This document shows positions 22,508 through 31,777 of a stretch of DNA of 64,000 bases, one piece after another. Below the pieces are notes generated by a model, which was not told the origin of the DNA, searched no databases, and saw nothing but the letters and a program-made list of their open reading frames with translations. Source of the stretch: an uncultured Opitutia bacterium (GTDB lineage Bacteria > Verrucomicrobiota > Verrucomicrobiia > Opitutales > Opitutaceae); assembly GCA_903900845.1 (NCBI GenBank), contig CAIUOU010000167.1, positions 1-64,000 of the forward strand, in the 5' to 3' direction. Made by a program: the position numbers and the translations under genes. Each line of letters begins with the position of its first letter. Position 1 is the stretch's first letter.

Positions 22508-22676
22508 GCGCGAGCCGCGGGCTTGTGACGTATTGCGTCACGAACCCGGGAGGGTCGCTTCCGGACGGAGGAGCAGGCGGTGGGCAGGGCGGATGGAAAT
22601 CGTTTGAGGGGGGGCGCGGGAGCGGCATGGTGGCGGCGGTGAGGAACCTGCATTCCAAACCCGGGACCTGCTGAAC

Positions 22677-23993
22677 GTGGAGACGCTGCACGTATCGCTG
22701 GAGATCATGCTGGTCCTGGGTCTCGTGGCGGCCAACGGCTTCTTCGTGGCGGCGGAGTTCGCGCTGGTGAAGATCCGCGCGAGCCAGCTGCGGCCGATGG
22801 CGAAGACCGGCGGATGGCGCGTACGGATGGCGTTGTTCGCCACGAGCCACCTGGACGCGGTGCTTTCCTCGACCCAGCTCGGCATCACGCTGACCAGCCT
22901 CGGCCTCGGCTGGATCGGCGAACCTGTCATCGGCCGGCGGATCGAGCCGCTGCTCGGCGGTTTCGGGGTGTCGGATCCGGCGGCGGTGAAATCAGTCTCC
23001 TTCGCCCTCGCCTTCTCCGTGATTACCTTCCTGCACATCGTGCTCGGCGAACTGGCGCCGAAGTCGCTGGCGATCCAGCGGCCGAAATCCGTCTCCCTGC
23101 ACGTCGCGGGGCCGCTGGTCGTCTTCTACCGCGCGTTCTTCCCCTTCATCTGGCTCCTCAACGGGGCGGCCAACCGAATCCTGCGCCTGGCCGGCCTGCA
23201 GCCCGCCCGGGAGGGGGAGCACGGCTTCAGCCCCGAGGAGCTCGAATACGTCTTCAGCCAGGCCCGCCACACCCACCCCGGCGACGCGCTGATCAACCGC
23301 ATCATGGTGAGCTCCCTCCGAATCCGTTCGGTCACCGCCCAGCAGGTCATGCGTCCCCGCGAACAGATCGTGGCCCTGTGGCTCGACCAGCCCATGACCG
23401 AAAACCTCCGCATCGCGCAGACCGCCGGCTTCAGCCGCTTTCCCGTCTGCCGCGGCTCACTCGACAACGTGCAGGGCGTGGTGCTGGTGCGCGAGTGGCT
23501 CTGGCAAGGCCACTTGCTCGGGCCCGAGACTTCTTTCGAGCCGCTGCTGCGCCCCGTGCTCACCTTCATGCTCAAGACGCCGGTGCACACGATGATCGAG
23601 ATGTTCCGCAGCTCCCGCGTGCACCTCGCGCTCGTGCTCGACGCGGATCTGCGGACGGCGGGGCTGGTGAGCCTCGAGGACGTGCTGGAGGAGATCGTGG
23701 GCGACATCCGCGACGAGCTCGACATCGGCCGGGGCCCCGTCTTCGACCGCGACGAGACCTCCATCACCGTGAGCGGGCGGTTCACGATGCGCGAATTGCA
23801 GGCCGAGACCGGCTGGATGTTCGACTGGCAACCGCGCGAGACCGTCGCCGTCTGGGCGGAACGGAACCGCGGCCAACCGCTGCGCCGCGGCGAGTCCTTC
23901 GTCACGGGGGAATTCCGCGTCACCGCGAACGAGGTCGGCGCGGAGACCGCGCGCCGGGTGCGCGTGGAGCGCCTGCCGGCGTCGGGCGCCTGA
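22677..23993 (+). CDS. hemolysin-family (CNNM/DUF21 plus CBS) transporter
   Basis: ANGFFVAAEFALVKIRASQL; SSTQLGITLTSLGLGWIGEP; HIVLGELAPKSLAIQ; CBS and CorC_HlyC C-terminus; GTG start. Confidence 0.93.
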   Translation: METLHVSLEIMLVLGLVAANGFFVAAEFALVKIRASQLRPMAKTGGWRVRMALFATSHLDAVLSSTQLGITLTSLGLGWIGEPVIGRRIEPLLGGFGVSDPAAVKSVSFALAFSVITFLHIVLGELAPKSLAIQRPKSVSLHVAGPLVVFYRAFFPFIWLLNGAANRILRLAGLQPAREGEHGFSPEELEYVFSQARHTHPGDALINRIMVSSLRIRSVTAQQVMRPREQIVALWLDQPMTENLRIAQTAGFSRFPVCRGSLDNVQGVVLVREWLWQGHLLGPETSFEPLLRPVLTFMLKTPVHTMIEMFRSSRVHLALVLDADLRTAGLVSLEDVLEEIVGDIRDELDIGRGPVFDRDETSITVSGRFTMRELQAETGWMFDWQPRETVAVWAERNRGQPLRRGESFVTGEFRVTANEVGAETARRVRVERLPASGA

Positions 23994-24076
23994 AACCCTC
24001 CGGGGAGACCGACCGGACGCGTCGCTTGATTTTTGAGGGCGGCCGTTAAACTCGCCGTTCACCTTTTTAACCAACC

Positions 24077-25918
24077 ATGTCCAACACCACGCCGCAGACG
24101 TTCGAATTCCAGGCCGAGATCAAGCAGCTGCTCGATATCGTCATCCACTCGCTCTACACGGAGAAGGAGATCTTCGTGCGCGAGCTGATCTCGAACGCCT
24201 CCGACGCCCTGGAGAAACTCCGGCACACGCGGATCACCGAACGGGACGTCCACGACGAAAAACTGGAGCCGGAGATCAACGTCACGACGGACGACAAGGC
24301 AAAGCGCATCACGATCCAGGACTTCGGGATCGGGATGACACGTGAGGAGCTGACGCGGAACCTTGGCACGATCGCGCATTCGGGCTCAAAGGCCTTCCTG
24401 AAGGCCCTCGGGGAGGGCGCGCAGAAGAACAGTAACCTCATCGGGCAGTTCGGCGTGGGCTTCTACTCGGCCTTTATGGTCGCCAAGTCCGTGAAGGTCT
24501 ACGCGCGCTCGTGGCGGAAGGACGAGCCGGGTCACGTGTGGTCGAGCGAAGGCGCGGGCAGCTACACCATCGAACCCAGCGAGGGCGAGCGGCGCGGGGC
24601 GAAGATCGTGATCGAGCTGAAGGACGACTGCGGCGAGTTCGCGCAGGACTGGCGCATGAAGGAGATCCTCGAGCGGTACAGCGCGTTCGTGTCGTTCCCG
24701 ATCAGCCTGAACGGCAAGCGCGTGAACACCGTCCAGGCCCTCTGGCTGCGCAACAAGAATGAGATCAAGGAGGAGGAGTACACCGAGTTCTACAAGTTCC
24801 AGGCCCATGCGCACGACGAGCCGCGCCTGCGGCTGCACTTCAGCGCCGACGCGCCGCTGACGATCAACGCCCTGCTGTTCACTCCGAAGGAGAACACGGA
24901 GAAACTCGGATTCTCCCGTTTGGAGCCGTCGGTGGCGCTCTACTGCCGCAAGGTGCTGATCGACGCGAAGCCGAAGGACCTGCTCCCGGAGTGGCTGCGG
25001 TTCCTCAAGGGCGTCGTCGACAGCGAGGACCTGCCGCTGAACATTTCGCGAGAGACGATGCAGGACAAGTCACTCGTCGAGAAACTGAACCGCGTCATCA
25101 CGAAGCGCTTTCTGAAGTTTCTCGACGAGGAAGCGCGCAACCGCGCCGAGGGCTACGAAGCGTTCTACCAGGAGTTCGGGGTCTTCCTGAAGGAGGGAGC
25201 CGCGCTCGATTTCACCCACAAGGAGCAGCTGACGAAACTCCTGCGGTTCGAGTCGTCGCTCACCGAAAAGGGCAAGACCACCTCGCTGGCGGACTACGTG
25301 TCGCGGATGAGCTCCGAGCAAAAGGAGATCTATTACCTCGTGGGGCCGAGCCGGGCCGCGATCGAGAGCGGGCCGTACCTGGAGGGCTTCAAGGCCCGTA
25401 ACCTCGAGGTGCTGCTCTGCTACGAGGCGGTCGACGAGTACGTGATGAACAACGTGCGCGAGTTCGACGGCCGGAAGCTGACCGCCGCCGACCACGCCGA
25501 CGTGAAACTCGCTGATCTGCCCAAGCCCGAGGGCGCCTTGGGTGAAAGGGAAATCAAGGACCTCGCGAACTGGCTGAAGGACACGCTCGGCGAACGCGTC
25601 TCCGAGGTGAAATCGAGCGACCGCCTGGTCGACTCCCCGGTGCTGGCCTTGAACGCCGACAAGTTCATGTCGCCGCACATGCGCCGGATGATGAAGGCGA
25701 TGAATCGGGATGGTGCCGAGAACCCGCTGCGGGTGAGTCTGGAATTCAACCCCCGCCACGCCGTCATCAAAAGGCTCTTCGAGACGCACACCGCCCACCC
25801 GGAACGTGCGAAGCTGGTGGCGGAACAATTGCTCGATAATGCCCTGATCGCCGCCGGACTACTGGAGGACCCCACCTCGATGGTAGCGCGGCTCAACAAG
25901 TTGCTGGAGAGCGTTTAA
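24077..25918 (+). CDS. htpG: molecular chaperone HtpG (Hsp90)
   Basis: FQAEIKQLLDIVIHSLYTEKEIFVRELISNASDALEKLR; IGQFGVGFYSAFMVA; DLPLNISRETMQ. Confidence 0.98.
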   Translation: MSNTTPQTFEFQAEIKQLLDIVIHSLYTEKEIFVRELISNASDALEKLRHTRITERDVHDEKLEPEINVTTDDKAKRITIQDFGIGMTREELTRNLGTIAHSGSKAFLKALGEGAQKNSNLIGQFGVGFYSAFMVAKSVKVYARSWRKDEPGHVWSSEGAGSYTIEPSEGERRGAKIVIELKDDCGEFAQDWRMKEILERYSAFVSFPISLNGKRVNTVQALWLRNKNEIKEEEYTEFYKFQAHAHDEPRLRLHFSADAPLTINALLFTPKENTEKLGFSRLEPSVALYCRKVLIDAKPKDLLPEWLRFLKGVVDSEDLPLNISRETMQDKSLVEKLNRVITKRFLKFLDEEARNRAEGYEAFYQEFGVFLKEGAALDFTHKEQLTKLLRFESSLTEKGKTTSLADYVSRMSSEQKEIYYLVGPSRAAIESGPYLEGFKARNLEVLLCYEAVDEYVMNNVREFDGRKLTAADHADVKLADLPKPEGALGEREIKDLANWLKDTLGERVSEVKSSDRLVDSPVLALNADKFMSPHMRRMMKAMNRDGAENPLRVSLEFNPRHAVIKRLFETHTAHPERAKLVAEQLLDNALIAAGLLEDPTSMVARLNKLLESV

Positions 25919-25924
25919 AACGCG

Positions 25925-25966
25925 TATTAATTACCTAAGTTCATCATCGGAAGCCGCTAATTAATA
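25925..25966. repeat. AT-rich inverted repeat TATTAATTA / TAATTAATA
   Basis: Perfect 9-bp arms at 25925-25933 and 25958-25966 separated by 24 nt. Confidence 0.6.
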
Positions 25967-25987
25967 GTATGGCTTTAATGCCATACT
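25966..25987. promoter_or_regulatory. candidate VapB operator 1
   Basis: Perfect inverted repeat AGTATGGC-TTTAAT-GCCATACT upstream of vapB. Confidence 0.7.
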
Positions 25988-25999
25988 TAAAAATTGATC

Positions 26000-26019
26000 G
26001 TATGGCATTGATACCATAT
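26000..26019. promoter_or_regulatory. candidate VapB operator 2
   Basis: GTATGGC-ATTGAT-ACCATAT, same arm and spacer architecture as operator 1, 33 bp downstream centre to centre. Confidence 0.65.
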
Positions 26020-26030
26020 CCAGGGCCGCG

Positions 26031-26306
26031 ATGAAGATGACGATGCACATCGAGGAGAATGTCTTGGAACGCGTGATGGAGATCACCGGTGCGCCCACCA
26101 AGACCGCCGCGGTCAAGATCGCACTGCACGAGATGGCCCGGCGTCAAAAGATGAAGGATTTGTTCAACGCGGGGCTGGGCATGAGCCCCGAGGCATTGCG
26201 CAACGCGATTGATCCCGCCTCCTACCCGGATCCCGAAGCCAAGGTCCCGCTGATCGCCGAGCCGCCTTCCCCGCCCAAAGATGGCCCCCGTAATCCTGCC
26301 GGATAG
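26031..26306 (+). CDS. vapB: VapB-family type II antitoxin
   Basis: MKMTMHIEENVLERVMEITGAPTKTAAVKIALHEMARRQKMKDLF (ribbon-helix-helix-like); overlaps a PIN toxin gene; in-frame Met codons at 26037 and 26043 are alternative starts. Confidence 0.88.
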   Translation: MKMTMHIEENVLERVMEITGAPTKTAAVKIALHEMARRQKMKDLFNAGLGMSPEALRNAIDPASYPDPEAKVPLIAEPPSPPKDGPRNPAG

Positions 26307-26673
26307 CAGCATCTTCATCGGCGACCTGCGGGAGGGGCGCGATCCGTTCGCGCGCTTCGCCCCCTGCCCCGACGACTGCGAGTTCGCGACCTGCGGCATG
26401 GTCATGACGGAGGTTTGCCGCGGCGTGCGCGACCCGGATCTGCTGCGACGCGTGCGGGCGCGCTTCGAGGTGATGGTCTACATTCCCACCTCGAACGTGA
26501 TCTGGGAGCGGGTGACCCAGCTCTCGTGGGCGCTGGACCGCCGGGGAGTCGCGCTGCCCGCGAGCGATCTGTTGATCGCGACCTGCGCGCTCCACGTGCG
26601 CGCGGCGATCTTCACGCACGACGCGCACTTCAATCACATTCCAGGCCTGGAGGTGATCCACTCCCTGGAGTGA
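26281..26673 (+). CDS. vapC: VapC-family PIN-domain toxin
   Basis: PIN acidic residues: LPDSSIFI, MTEVCRG, ASDLLIATCA, THDAHFNHI; 26-nt overlap with vapB. Confidence 0.9.
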   Translation: MAPVILPDSSIFIGDLREGRDPFARFAPCPDDCEFATCGMVMTEVCRGVRDPDLLRRVRARFEVMVYIPTSNVIWERVTQLSWALDRRGVALPASDLLIATCALHVRAAIFTHDAHFNHIPGLEVIHSLE

Positions 26674-26680
26674 CGACATG

Positions 26681-26706
26681 AAAAAGGCCGCCTGGAAGGC
26701 GGCCTT
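26681..26706 (-). terminator. Rho-independent terminator between convergent genes
   Basis: AAGGCCGCC-TGGAA-GGCGGCCTT perfect stem; minus-strand U-run (complement of AAAAA 26681-26685) fits termination of the DUF1080 gene, possibly bidirectional with vapC. Confidence 0.85.
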
Positions 26707-26729
26707 GAGAGCTGGGCTTGAAACGCCGC

Positions 26730-27389
26730 TCAGGGCAGGACGCGCACCTTGATGTTGCGATAGAGCACGCGGCTCTCCGGGTCGTGTCCCTGGATGGCGA
26801 AAGTGCCGCTGGAAAGCATGCGGCCCTTCATGTTGGGCGGCGGCGCGGGCGGGGTCGGCTCGGTGAAGTCGATGATCTGCTTCCCGTTCACGAAAGTCTG
26901 GATGCGTTTGCCCTCCACGCGCACGACCATCGTGTACCACTCGCCGTCCTTGGCCGGCGCCTCGGCGTTGTCCTTGATGGCGTACAAACCGGCGCCCTTC
27001 TTCACATCCTTGTGGGTGTTGTTGACCTGCACCTCGTACCCTTTGTCGGGCCAGCCGGTCTCCTGGTAGGCGGTGTGGATGTAGACCCCGGAGTTCGCCT
27101 TGGGGAACGTCTTGATCTCGAGGCTGAGCTCGAAGTTGCGGAAGTTGGCGCCGTTCACCGGGCCGGTGTAAAAGAGGTGCGAGCGTTTGCCGAAGACGAC
27201 GAGCTCGCCGTTCTGCACGGAAAACGTCCCTTGGTTCTCGCTGGATTTCCAGCCGTTGAGGGATTTGCCGTCGAACAGGAGCTGCCAGCCGGAGGATTTC
27301 TCGGCGGACGACAGCGTGTTGCTTTCAGCGGCGGCGAGGCGCGCGCCGAGAAACAGGGCGAGGAGCGACAGGGTCAGGATGGGTTTCAT
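26730..27389 (-). CDS. DUF1080 (3-keto-disaccharide hydrolase-like) protein
   Basis: Signal peptide; WQLLFDGKSLNGWKSSENQGTFSVQNGELVV; SGVYIHTAYQETGWPDKGYEVQVNNTH. Confidence 0.92.
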   Translation of the reverse strand: MKPILTLSLLALFLGARLAAAESNTLSSAEKSSGWQLLFDGKSLNGWKSSENQGTFSVQNGELVVFGKRSHLFYTGPVNGANFRNFELSLEIKTFPKANSGVYIHTAYQETGWPDKGYEVQVNNTHKDVKKGAGLYAIKDNAEAPAKDGEWYTMVVRVEGKRIQTFVNGKQIIDFTEPTPPAPPPNMKGRMLSSGTFAIQGHDPESRVLYRNIKVRVLP

Positions 27390-27465
27390 GGTGGGGAAGA
27401 AAGCGGACGCTAGAACGCGAGGCGCGGAAAGGGCGAGTCCGGACCGGCACAGCCGCCGGGCCGCC

Positions 27466-27975
27466 TCAGCGCGCCCGGGCGGGACGCCGACGCCACGTGT
27501 GGAAGAGCACGGCGTAGCCGATGACACCGCCGAGGAGGCCGACCACCACCGAACCGACGTAAAGGGAGATGGCGGCGTCCCCTGAGAGTAGACTGCTCGT
27601 TTCCTCCGTCACGCCCTGCCACACGCGCGCGATGCCGCGCCCGCGCACCAGTTCGCCCACGAAGTAGCACACCGGCAGGTGCACGGGAGCGGTGAGCGGC
27701 GTGGAGAGGAACTGCATCGCGATGCAAAGCAGGAGATTCCCTCGGACCATCAGCGCCGCGATCGTGGCGAACACCGACTGCAGCGGGAGAAACGGCGTGA
27801 CGGTGATCGGGAAGCCCACGAGCCAAGCGCGGGCGAGCGACTGGTGAGTCGGCAACCAGAGGTCCTTGGCGAGAACGCGATCGCCGAACCATCGGTGAAG
27901 CCGGCTGCCGCGCATGTGGCGCCGCGACAACTTCTGGCGATGAAGCCAGCGGAGAGTTTTCAGCGGAAGCCGCAT
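27466..27975 (-). CDS. DUF2062 domain-containing membrane protein
   Basis: ARAWLVGFPITVTPFLPLQSVFATIAALMVRGNLLLCIAMQFLSTPLTAPVHLPVCYFVGELV; start at MRLPLKTLRW. Confidence 0.78.
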   Translation of the reverse strand: MRLPLKTLRWLHRQKLSRRHMRGSRLHRWFGDRVLAKDLWLPTHQSLARAWLVGFPITVTPFLPLQSVFATIAALMVRGNLLLCIAMQFLSTPLTAPVHLPVCYFVGELVRGRGIARVWQGVTEETSSLLSGDAAISLYVGSVVVGLLGGVIGYAVLFHTWRRRPARAR

Positions 27976-28154
27976 GGGGTGGGAAGGGGGCCGCGACCGT
28001 AGGAAGCCCGTCGGGCAATGCAACGGAAGAGAACGCCGGACGCTCGGCAGATTCGGGTTGCGGCATCACCGCGCAAAATCACGATCCTGACCTCCCCGAT
28101 TTCCGGCGGAAACCGCGCCCCGTGTTTTCCGTCATGAAGCATTGATCCCCTCTT

Positions 28155-29534
28155 ATGTCCGCCCGCCTCCTCCTCGCCTCCCTACTCCTTTTCACCGCGG
28201 CCCGCGCCGCCCAGCCGCCCGCCGGCTTCACGCCGTTGTTCAACGGCAAGGACCTCGCCGGCTGGCGCGGCGGCAGCACGTTCGACCACCGCAAGCTGCT
28301 CGCGATGCCCGCGGCGGAGCGCGAGGCGCAGATCGCGAAATGGTCCGCGACCATGATCGCGCTCAAGGACGGCCAGCCCCACTGGCGCGCCGAGGGCGGC
28401 GTGCTGGTCAACGACGGCCAGGGCGACTACGCCACGACGGAGAAGGATTACGGTGACTTCGAGCTGCTGCTCGACTTCAAGCTCGCGCCTGGCGCCGACT
28501 CGGGCGTGTACCTCCGCGGTGTGCCGCAGGTGCAGATCTGGGACTTCACGATGCCCGACCCGAAGGGCCACGGTTACGCGCTCGGATCCGGCGGACTATG
28601 GAACAACACAAAGGGAACGCCGGGACGCGATCCGCTGGTGAAGGCCGACCAGCCGGTCGGCGAGTGGAATTCCCTGCGCGTCCTCATGGTGGGCAGCCGC
28701 GTGAGCGTGTGGCTCAACCAGAAGATGGTCGTCGACCACGCGATCCTCGAGAATTTCTACGACAAAAACGACAAGAAGCTTAAGCCCGAGGAGCGCCGCC
28801 CCGTGCCGGCGCGCGGGCCGATCCAGCTGCAGACCCACGGCGGGGCGACCCATTGGCGCAACGTCTACATCCGCGAGATCGGCGGCGACGAGGCCAACCG
28901 CCTCCTCGCCGGCCGCGGCGGGGAAGGCTTCAAGCCGATCTTCAACGGCCGCGACTTCACCGGCTGGAAGATCGAGGAGAAGGGCGGCAACAAAGGCGCC
29001 GGCGACGTGATGGAGGTGAAGGACGGCGCGATGGTCTGGCGCAACGGCAAGGGCGGCACCCCCTACTGGCACGAGGAGCTCGCTGACTTTCAGGCGCGCC
29101 TGATGTTCCGCATCCCACCCGGCGGCAACAACGGCCTCGCCATCCGCTATCCTGGCAAGGGCAACGCCGCCTACGACGGCGTGACCGAGCTGCAGATCAT
29201 CGACGAGAACTACTACGCCGCGCGGAAACAGCCCGAGAAGAAGCTCGATCCCCGGCAATACCACGGCTCGGCCTACGGCATGGTGCCCGCGGCGCGCGGA
29301 TACCTGCGCCCCTCCGACCAGTGGAATTTCCAGGAGGTCACCGTGAAGGGCTCCCAACTCCGCGTGGAGCTCAACGGCAGCGTCATTCTGGACGCCGACG
29401 TCTCCAAGGTCGACCTCGCGACGGTGATGGGGAAGACAGCCCACCCCGGCAAGGATCGCCGGGCCGGCTACTTCGGGCTCGCCGGTCACAGCGACCCGGT
29501 CGAGTTCAAGGATCTGTCGATCAAGCGTCTCTGA
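28155..29534 (+). CDS. secreted protein with two DUF1080 (3-keto-disaccharide hydrolase-like) domains
   Basis: GFTPLFNGKDLAGWRGGS and GFKPIFNGRDFTGWKIEEKGG repeat starts; DSGVYLRGVPQVQIWD and NNGLAIRYPGKGNAAYDGVTELQIID. Confidence 0.92.
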   Translation: MSARLLLASLLLFTAARAAQPPAGFTPLFNGKDLAGWRGGSTFDHRKLLAMPAAEREAQIAKWSATMIALKDGQPHWRAEGGVLVNDGQGDYATTEKDYGDFELLLDFKLAPGADSGVYLRGVPQVQIWDFTMPDPKGHGYALGSGGLWNNTKGTPGRDPLVKADQPVGEWNSLRVLMVGSRVSVWLNQKMVVDHAILENFYDKNDKKLKPEERRPVPARGPIQLQTHGGATHWRNVYIREIGGDEANRLLAGRGGEGFKPIFNGRDFTGWKIEEKGGNKGAGDVMEVKDGAMVWRNGKGGTPYWHEELADFQARLMFRIPPGGNNGLAIRYPGKGNAAYDGVTELQIIDENYYAARKQPEKKLDPRQYHGSAYGMVPAARGYLRPSDQWNFQEVTVKGSQLRVELNGSVILDADVSKVDLATVMGKTAHPGKDRRAGYFGLAGHSDPVEFKDLSIKRL

Positions 29535-29536
29535 CC

Positions 29537-30439
29537 ATGCTGCGCCGCGAATTCGTCCGTTCCTCCGCCGCGCTCGCCGCCTTCGCCCCGCTGGCCGTGG
29601 GCGCCGCCGAAAAGCCGAAGCGCCGGCTGCGCAAGGGATATATGTTCGGCGGGCTCCGGCCCAACGCCAAGAACGGCGGCTCGCTCCTCGATCGATTCAA
29701 GCTGCTGAAGGACGCCGGCTTCGACGGCGTCGAGGTCAGCGGCGCGATGGACCAGAAAGAGGTTCTCGCCGCCCGCGACGCCGCCGGTCTGGAAATCCCG
29801 AGCGTCGTCATCCACAACCATTGGACACACCCGATCACCTCCCCCAACCCGGGCGCGAGGGAGATAGGGCTCGAGGGCCTCCGGCAAGGGCTGCGCGACG
29901 CGAAGGCCTACGGCGCCAGCTCCGTGCTCTTCGTGCCGGCGGTGGTCAACCAGGACACCTCTTACGCCGACGCCTACACCCGTGCGGTCGAGGGAATCCG
30001 CCAGGCGATCCCGCTGGCGGAGGAACTCGGTGTCGCGATTGCGATCGAGAACGTGTGGAACAAGTTCCTCCTGAGCCCGCTCGAGGCGGCGGCCTTCGTC
30101 GACCAGTTCAAGACCCCCGCGGTGAAGTGGCACTTTGACGTTGGTAACGTGGTCGATAGCGGCTGGCCCGAACAGTGGATCCGGATCCTCGGTTCGCGGA
30201 TCGTGAAAATCCACGTGAAGGAATACAGCCGCAAGCTGCGCGACAAGGAGGGCCCCTACGCCGGCTTCCGCACGGAGCTGTTCTCCGGCGACAGCAACTG
30301 GCCCGCCGTGGTATCCGCGCTCGATGCGGTCGGCTATTCCGGCTGGCTCATCTCCGAGCAATACCGCACCCCGGGGCTTTCCGACCCCGAGTGGCTGAAG
30401 AACCTCGCCGGCCAGATGGACCGAATCATCGCCCTTTGA
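29537..30439 (+). CDS. sugar phosphate isomerase/epimerase (xylose isomerase-like TIM barrel), Tat signal
   Basis: RREFVRSSAALAAFAPLAVGA; DRFKLLKDAGFDGVEVSG; VAIAIENVWNKFLLSP; WHFDVGNVV; KIHVKEYSR. Confidence 0.9.
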   Translation: MLRREFVRSSAALAAFAPLAVGAAEKPKRRLRKGYMFGGLRPNAKNGGSLLDRFKLLKDAGFDGVEVSGAMDQKEVLAARDAAGLEIPSVVIHNHWTHPITSPNPGAREIGLEGLRQGLRDAKAYGASSVLFVPAVVNQDTSYADAYTRAVEGIRQAIPLAEELGVAIAIENVWNKFLLSPLEAAAFVDQFKTPAVKWHFDVGNVVDSGWPEQWIRILGSRIVKIHVKEYSRKLRDKEGPYAGFRTELFSGDSNWPAVVSALDAVGYSGWLISEQYRTPGLSDPEWLKNLAGQMDRIIAL

Positions 30440-30458
30440 GAATCATCCCCCGAACATC

Positions 30459-31754
30459 ATGAACACAAACAAACCCGCCGTCGCCCGCCGCCAATTCCTT
30501 CGGACCTCCACCGGCCTGGCCGCCGGCGCCGCGATCACCGCGGCCACTCCCCGCTTCCTCACCGCCGCGGAGCGCGCCCGCTCCATCGGCGCCAACTCCC
30601 GCATCCGCATCGCCCAGATCGGCTGTGGCAGCCGCGGTGTCGGCGCACACATGTCCGGCATCCAGAAGCACGCGGCCGCGACAAACATCGAGGTCGTGGC
30701 CGTCGCCGACACCTGGAGCCAGGCCCGCGAGAAGGCAAAGGCTCGTGCGAAGGAGTGGTTCGGCAGCGACGCCAAGGCGTTCTCGTCCTACCGCGACGTG
30801 CTCGCGATGAAAGACGTCGACGCCGTGATGATCGCGTCCCCCGACCATCTGCACACGCTGCACCTCGAGGCCGCCGCCAACGCGGGCAAGCACATCTACG
30901 TCGAGAAGCCGCTGGCGACGGAGTTCGATAAGCTGCTGAAGGCTTACGACGCCGCCAAGGCCGCGCAGGGTCGCGGCAGCATCATCCAAGTCGGCACCCA
31001 GCTGCGCAGCCTTCCCGGCGTCGCCGGCGCCCGCGAGCTGGTGAAGAGCGGGATCCTCGGCAAGATCACGCGCGTCGACGAGACCCGTAACGCCGAGAAA
31101 CCCTATTGGTACAGTTACCTCGGCCGCGAGGTGAAGGAGTCGGAAGTGGACTGGAAGGAGTTCCTCAACGACCGGAAGCCCCGGGCGTTCGACGCCCGCC
31201 AGTACGCCGCATGGTACGGCTACTACGAATTCTGCCAGGGTCCCGTGCCCCAATGGGGCGCGCACTTCCTCGACCTGATGCACTACGTCACCGACTGCGG
31301 CCTCCCCGAGTCCTGCATGTGCATCGGTGGAGTGACCTATTGGAAGGACGAGAACAAGTTCACCACGCCCGACAACGTGATGGCCACGTGGATGTACCCC
31401 GACGGCATGGTCGTCACCAGTTCCAACAATTTCGGCAACAGCTCGGGCAACCTGCGGAAATTCTTCGGCGACAAGGGCACCCTCGACGTCGGCAACTGGA
31501 ACGTCCCGACCTACAGCGCCGAGGGCGGCCCGAAGCGCGACGGCAAAATCCGCGGTAAGCAGGAAGTCGCTCCCGTCGAGCGGCCCGACCACTTCCTCAA
31601 CTGGCTCCAGTGCATGCGCGACAACAAGACGCCGCATGCCTCGATCGACGCCGGCTACCAGCACGCCGTCGCGGTCCTGATGGCTGTCATCTCGTACGAT
31701 ACCGGCCGTAAGACGATGTACGACCGTGCCAATCGGCGGATCACGACCGCCTGA
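30459..31754 (+). CDS. Gfo/Idh/MocA family oxidoreductase, Tat signal
   Basis: ARRQFLRTSTGLAAGAAITAA; RIAQIGCGSRGVGAHM; HIYVEKPLATEFDKLLKAYDAA. Confidence 0.95.
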   Translation: MNTNKPAVARRQFLRTSTGLAAGAAITAATPRFLTAAERARSIGANSRIRIAQIGCGSRGVGAHMSGIQKHAAATNIEVVAVADTWSQAREKAKARAKEWFGSDAKAFSSYRDVLAMKDVDAVMIASPDHLHTLHLEAAANAGKHIYVEKPLATEFDKLLKAYDAAKAAQGRGSIIQVGTQLRSLPGVAGARELVKSGILGKITRVDETRNAEKPYWYSYLGREVKESEVDWKEFLNDRKPRAFDARQYAAWYGYYEFCQGPVPQWGAHFLDLMHYVTDCGLPESCMCIGGVTYWKDENKFTTPDNVMATWMYPDGMVVTSSNNFGNSSGNLRKFFGDKGTLDVGNWNVPTYSAEGGPKRDGKIRGKQEVAPVERPDHFLNWLQCMRDNKTPHASIDAGYQHAVAVLMAVISYDTGRKTMYDRANRRITTA

Positions 31755-31777
31755 TCCGGACCAGTCGACCAGCTCCC

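Noticed and set aside
24040-24076. CIRCE or heat-shock operator before htpG
   Set aside because: No TTAGCACTC-N9-GAGTGCTAA-like sequence found.
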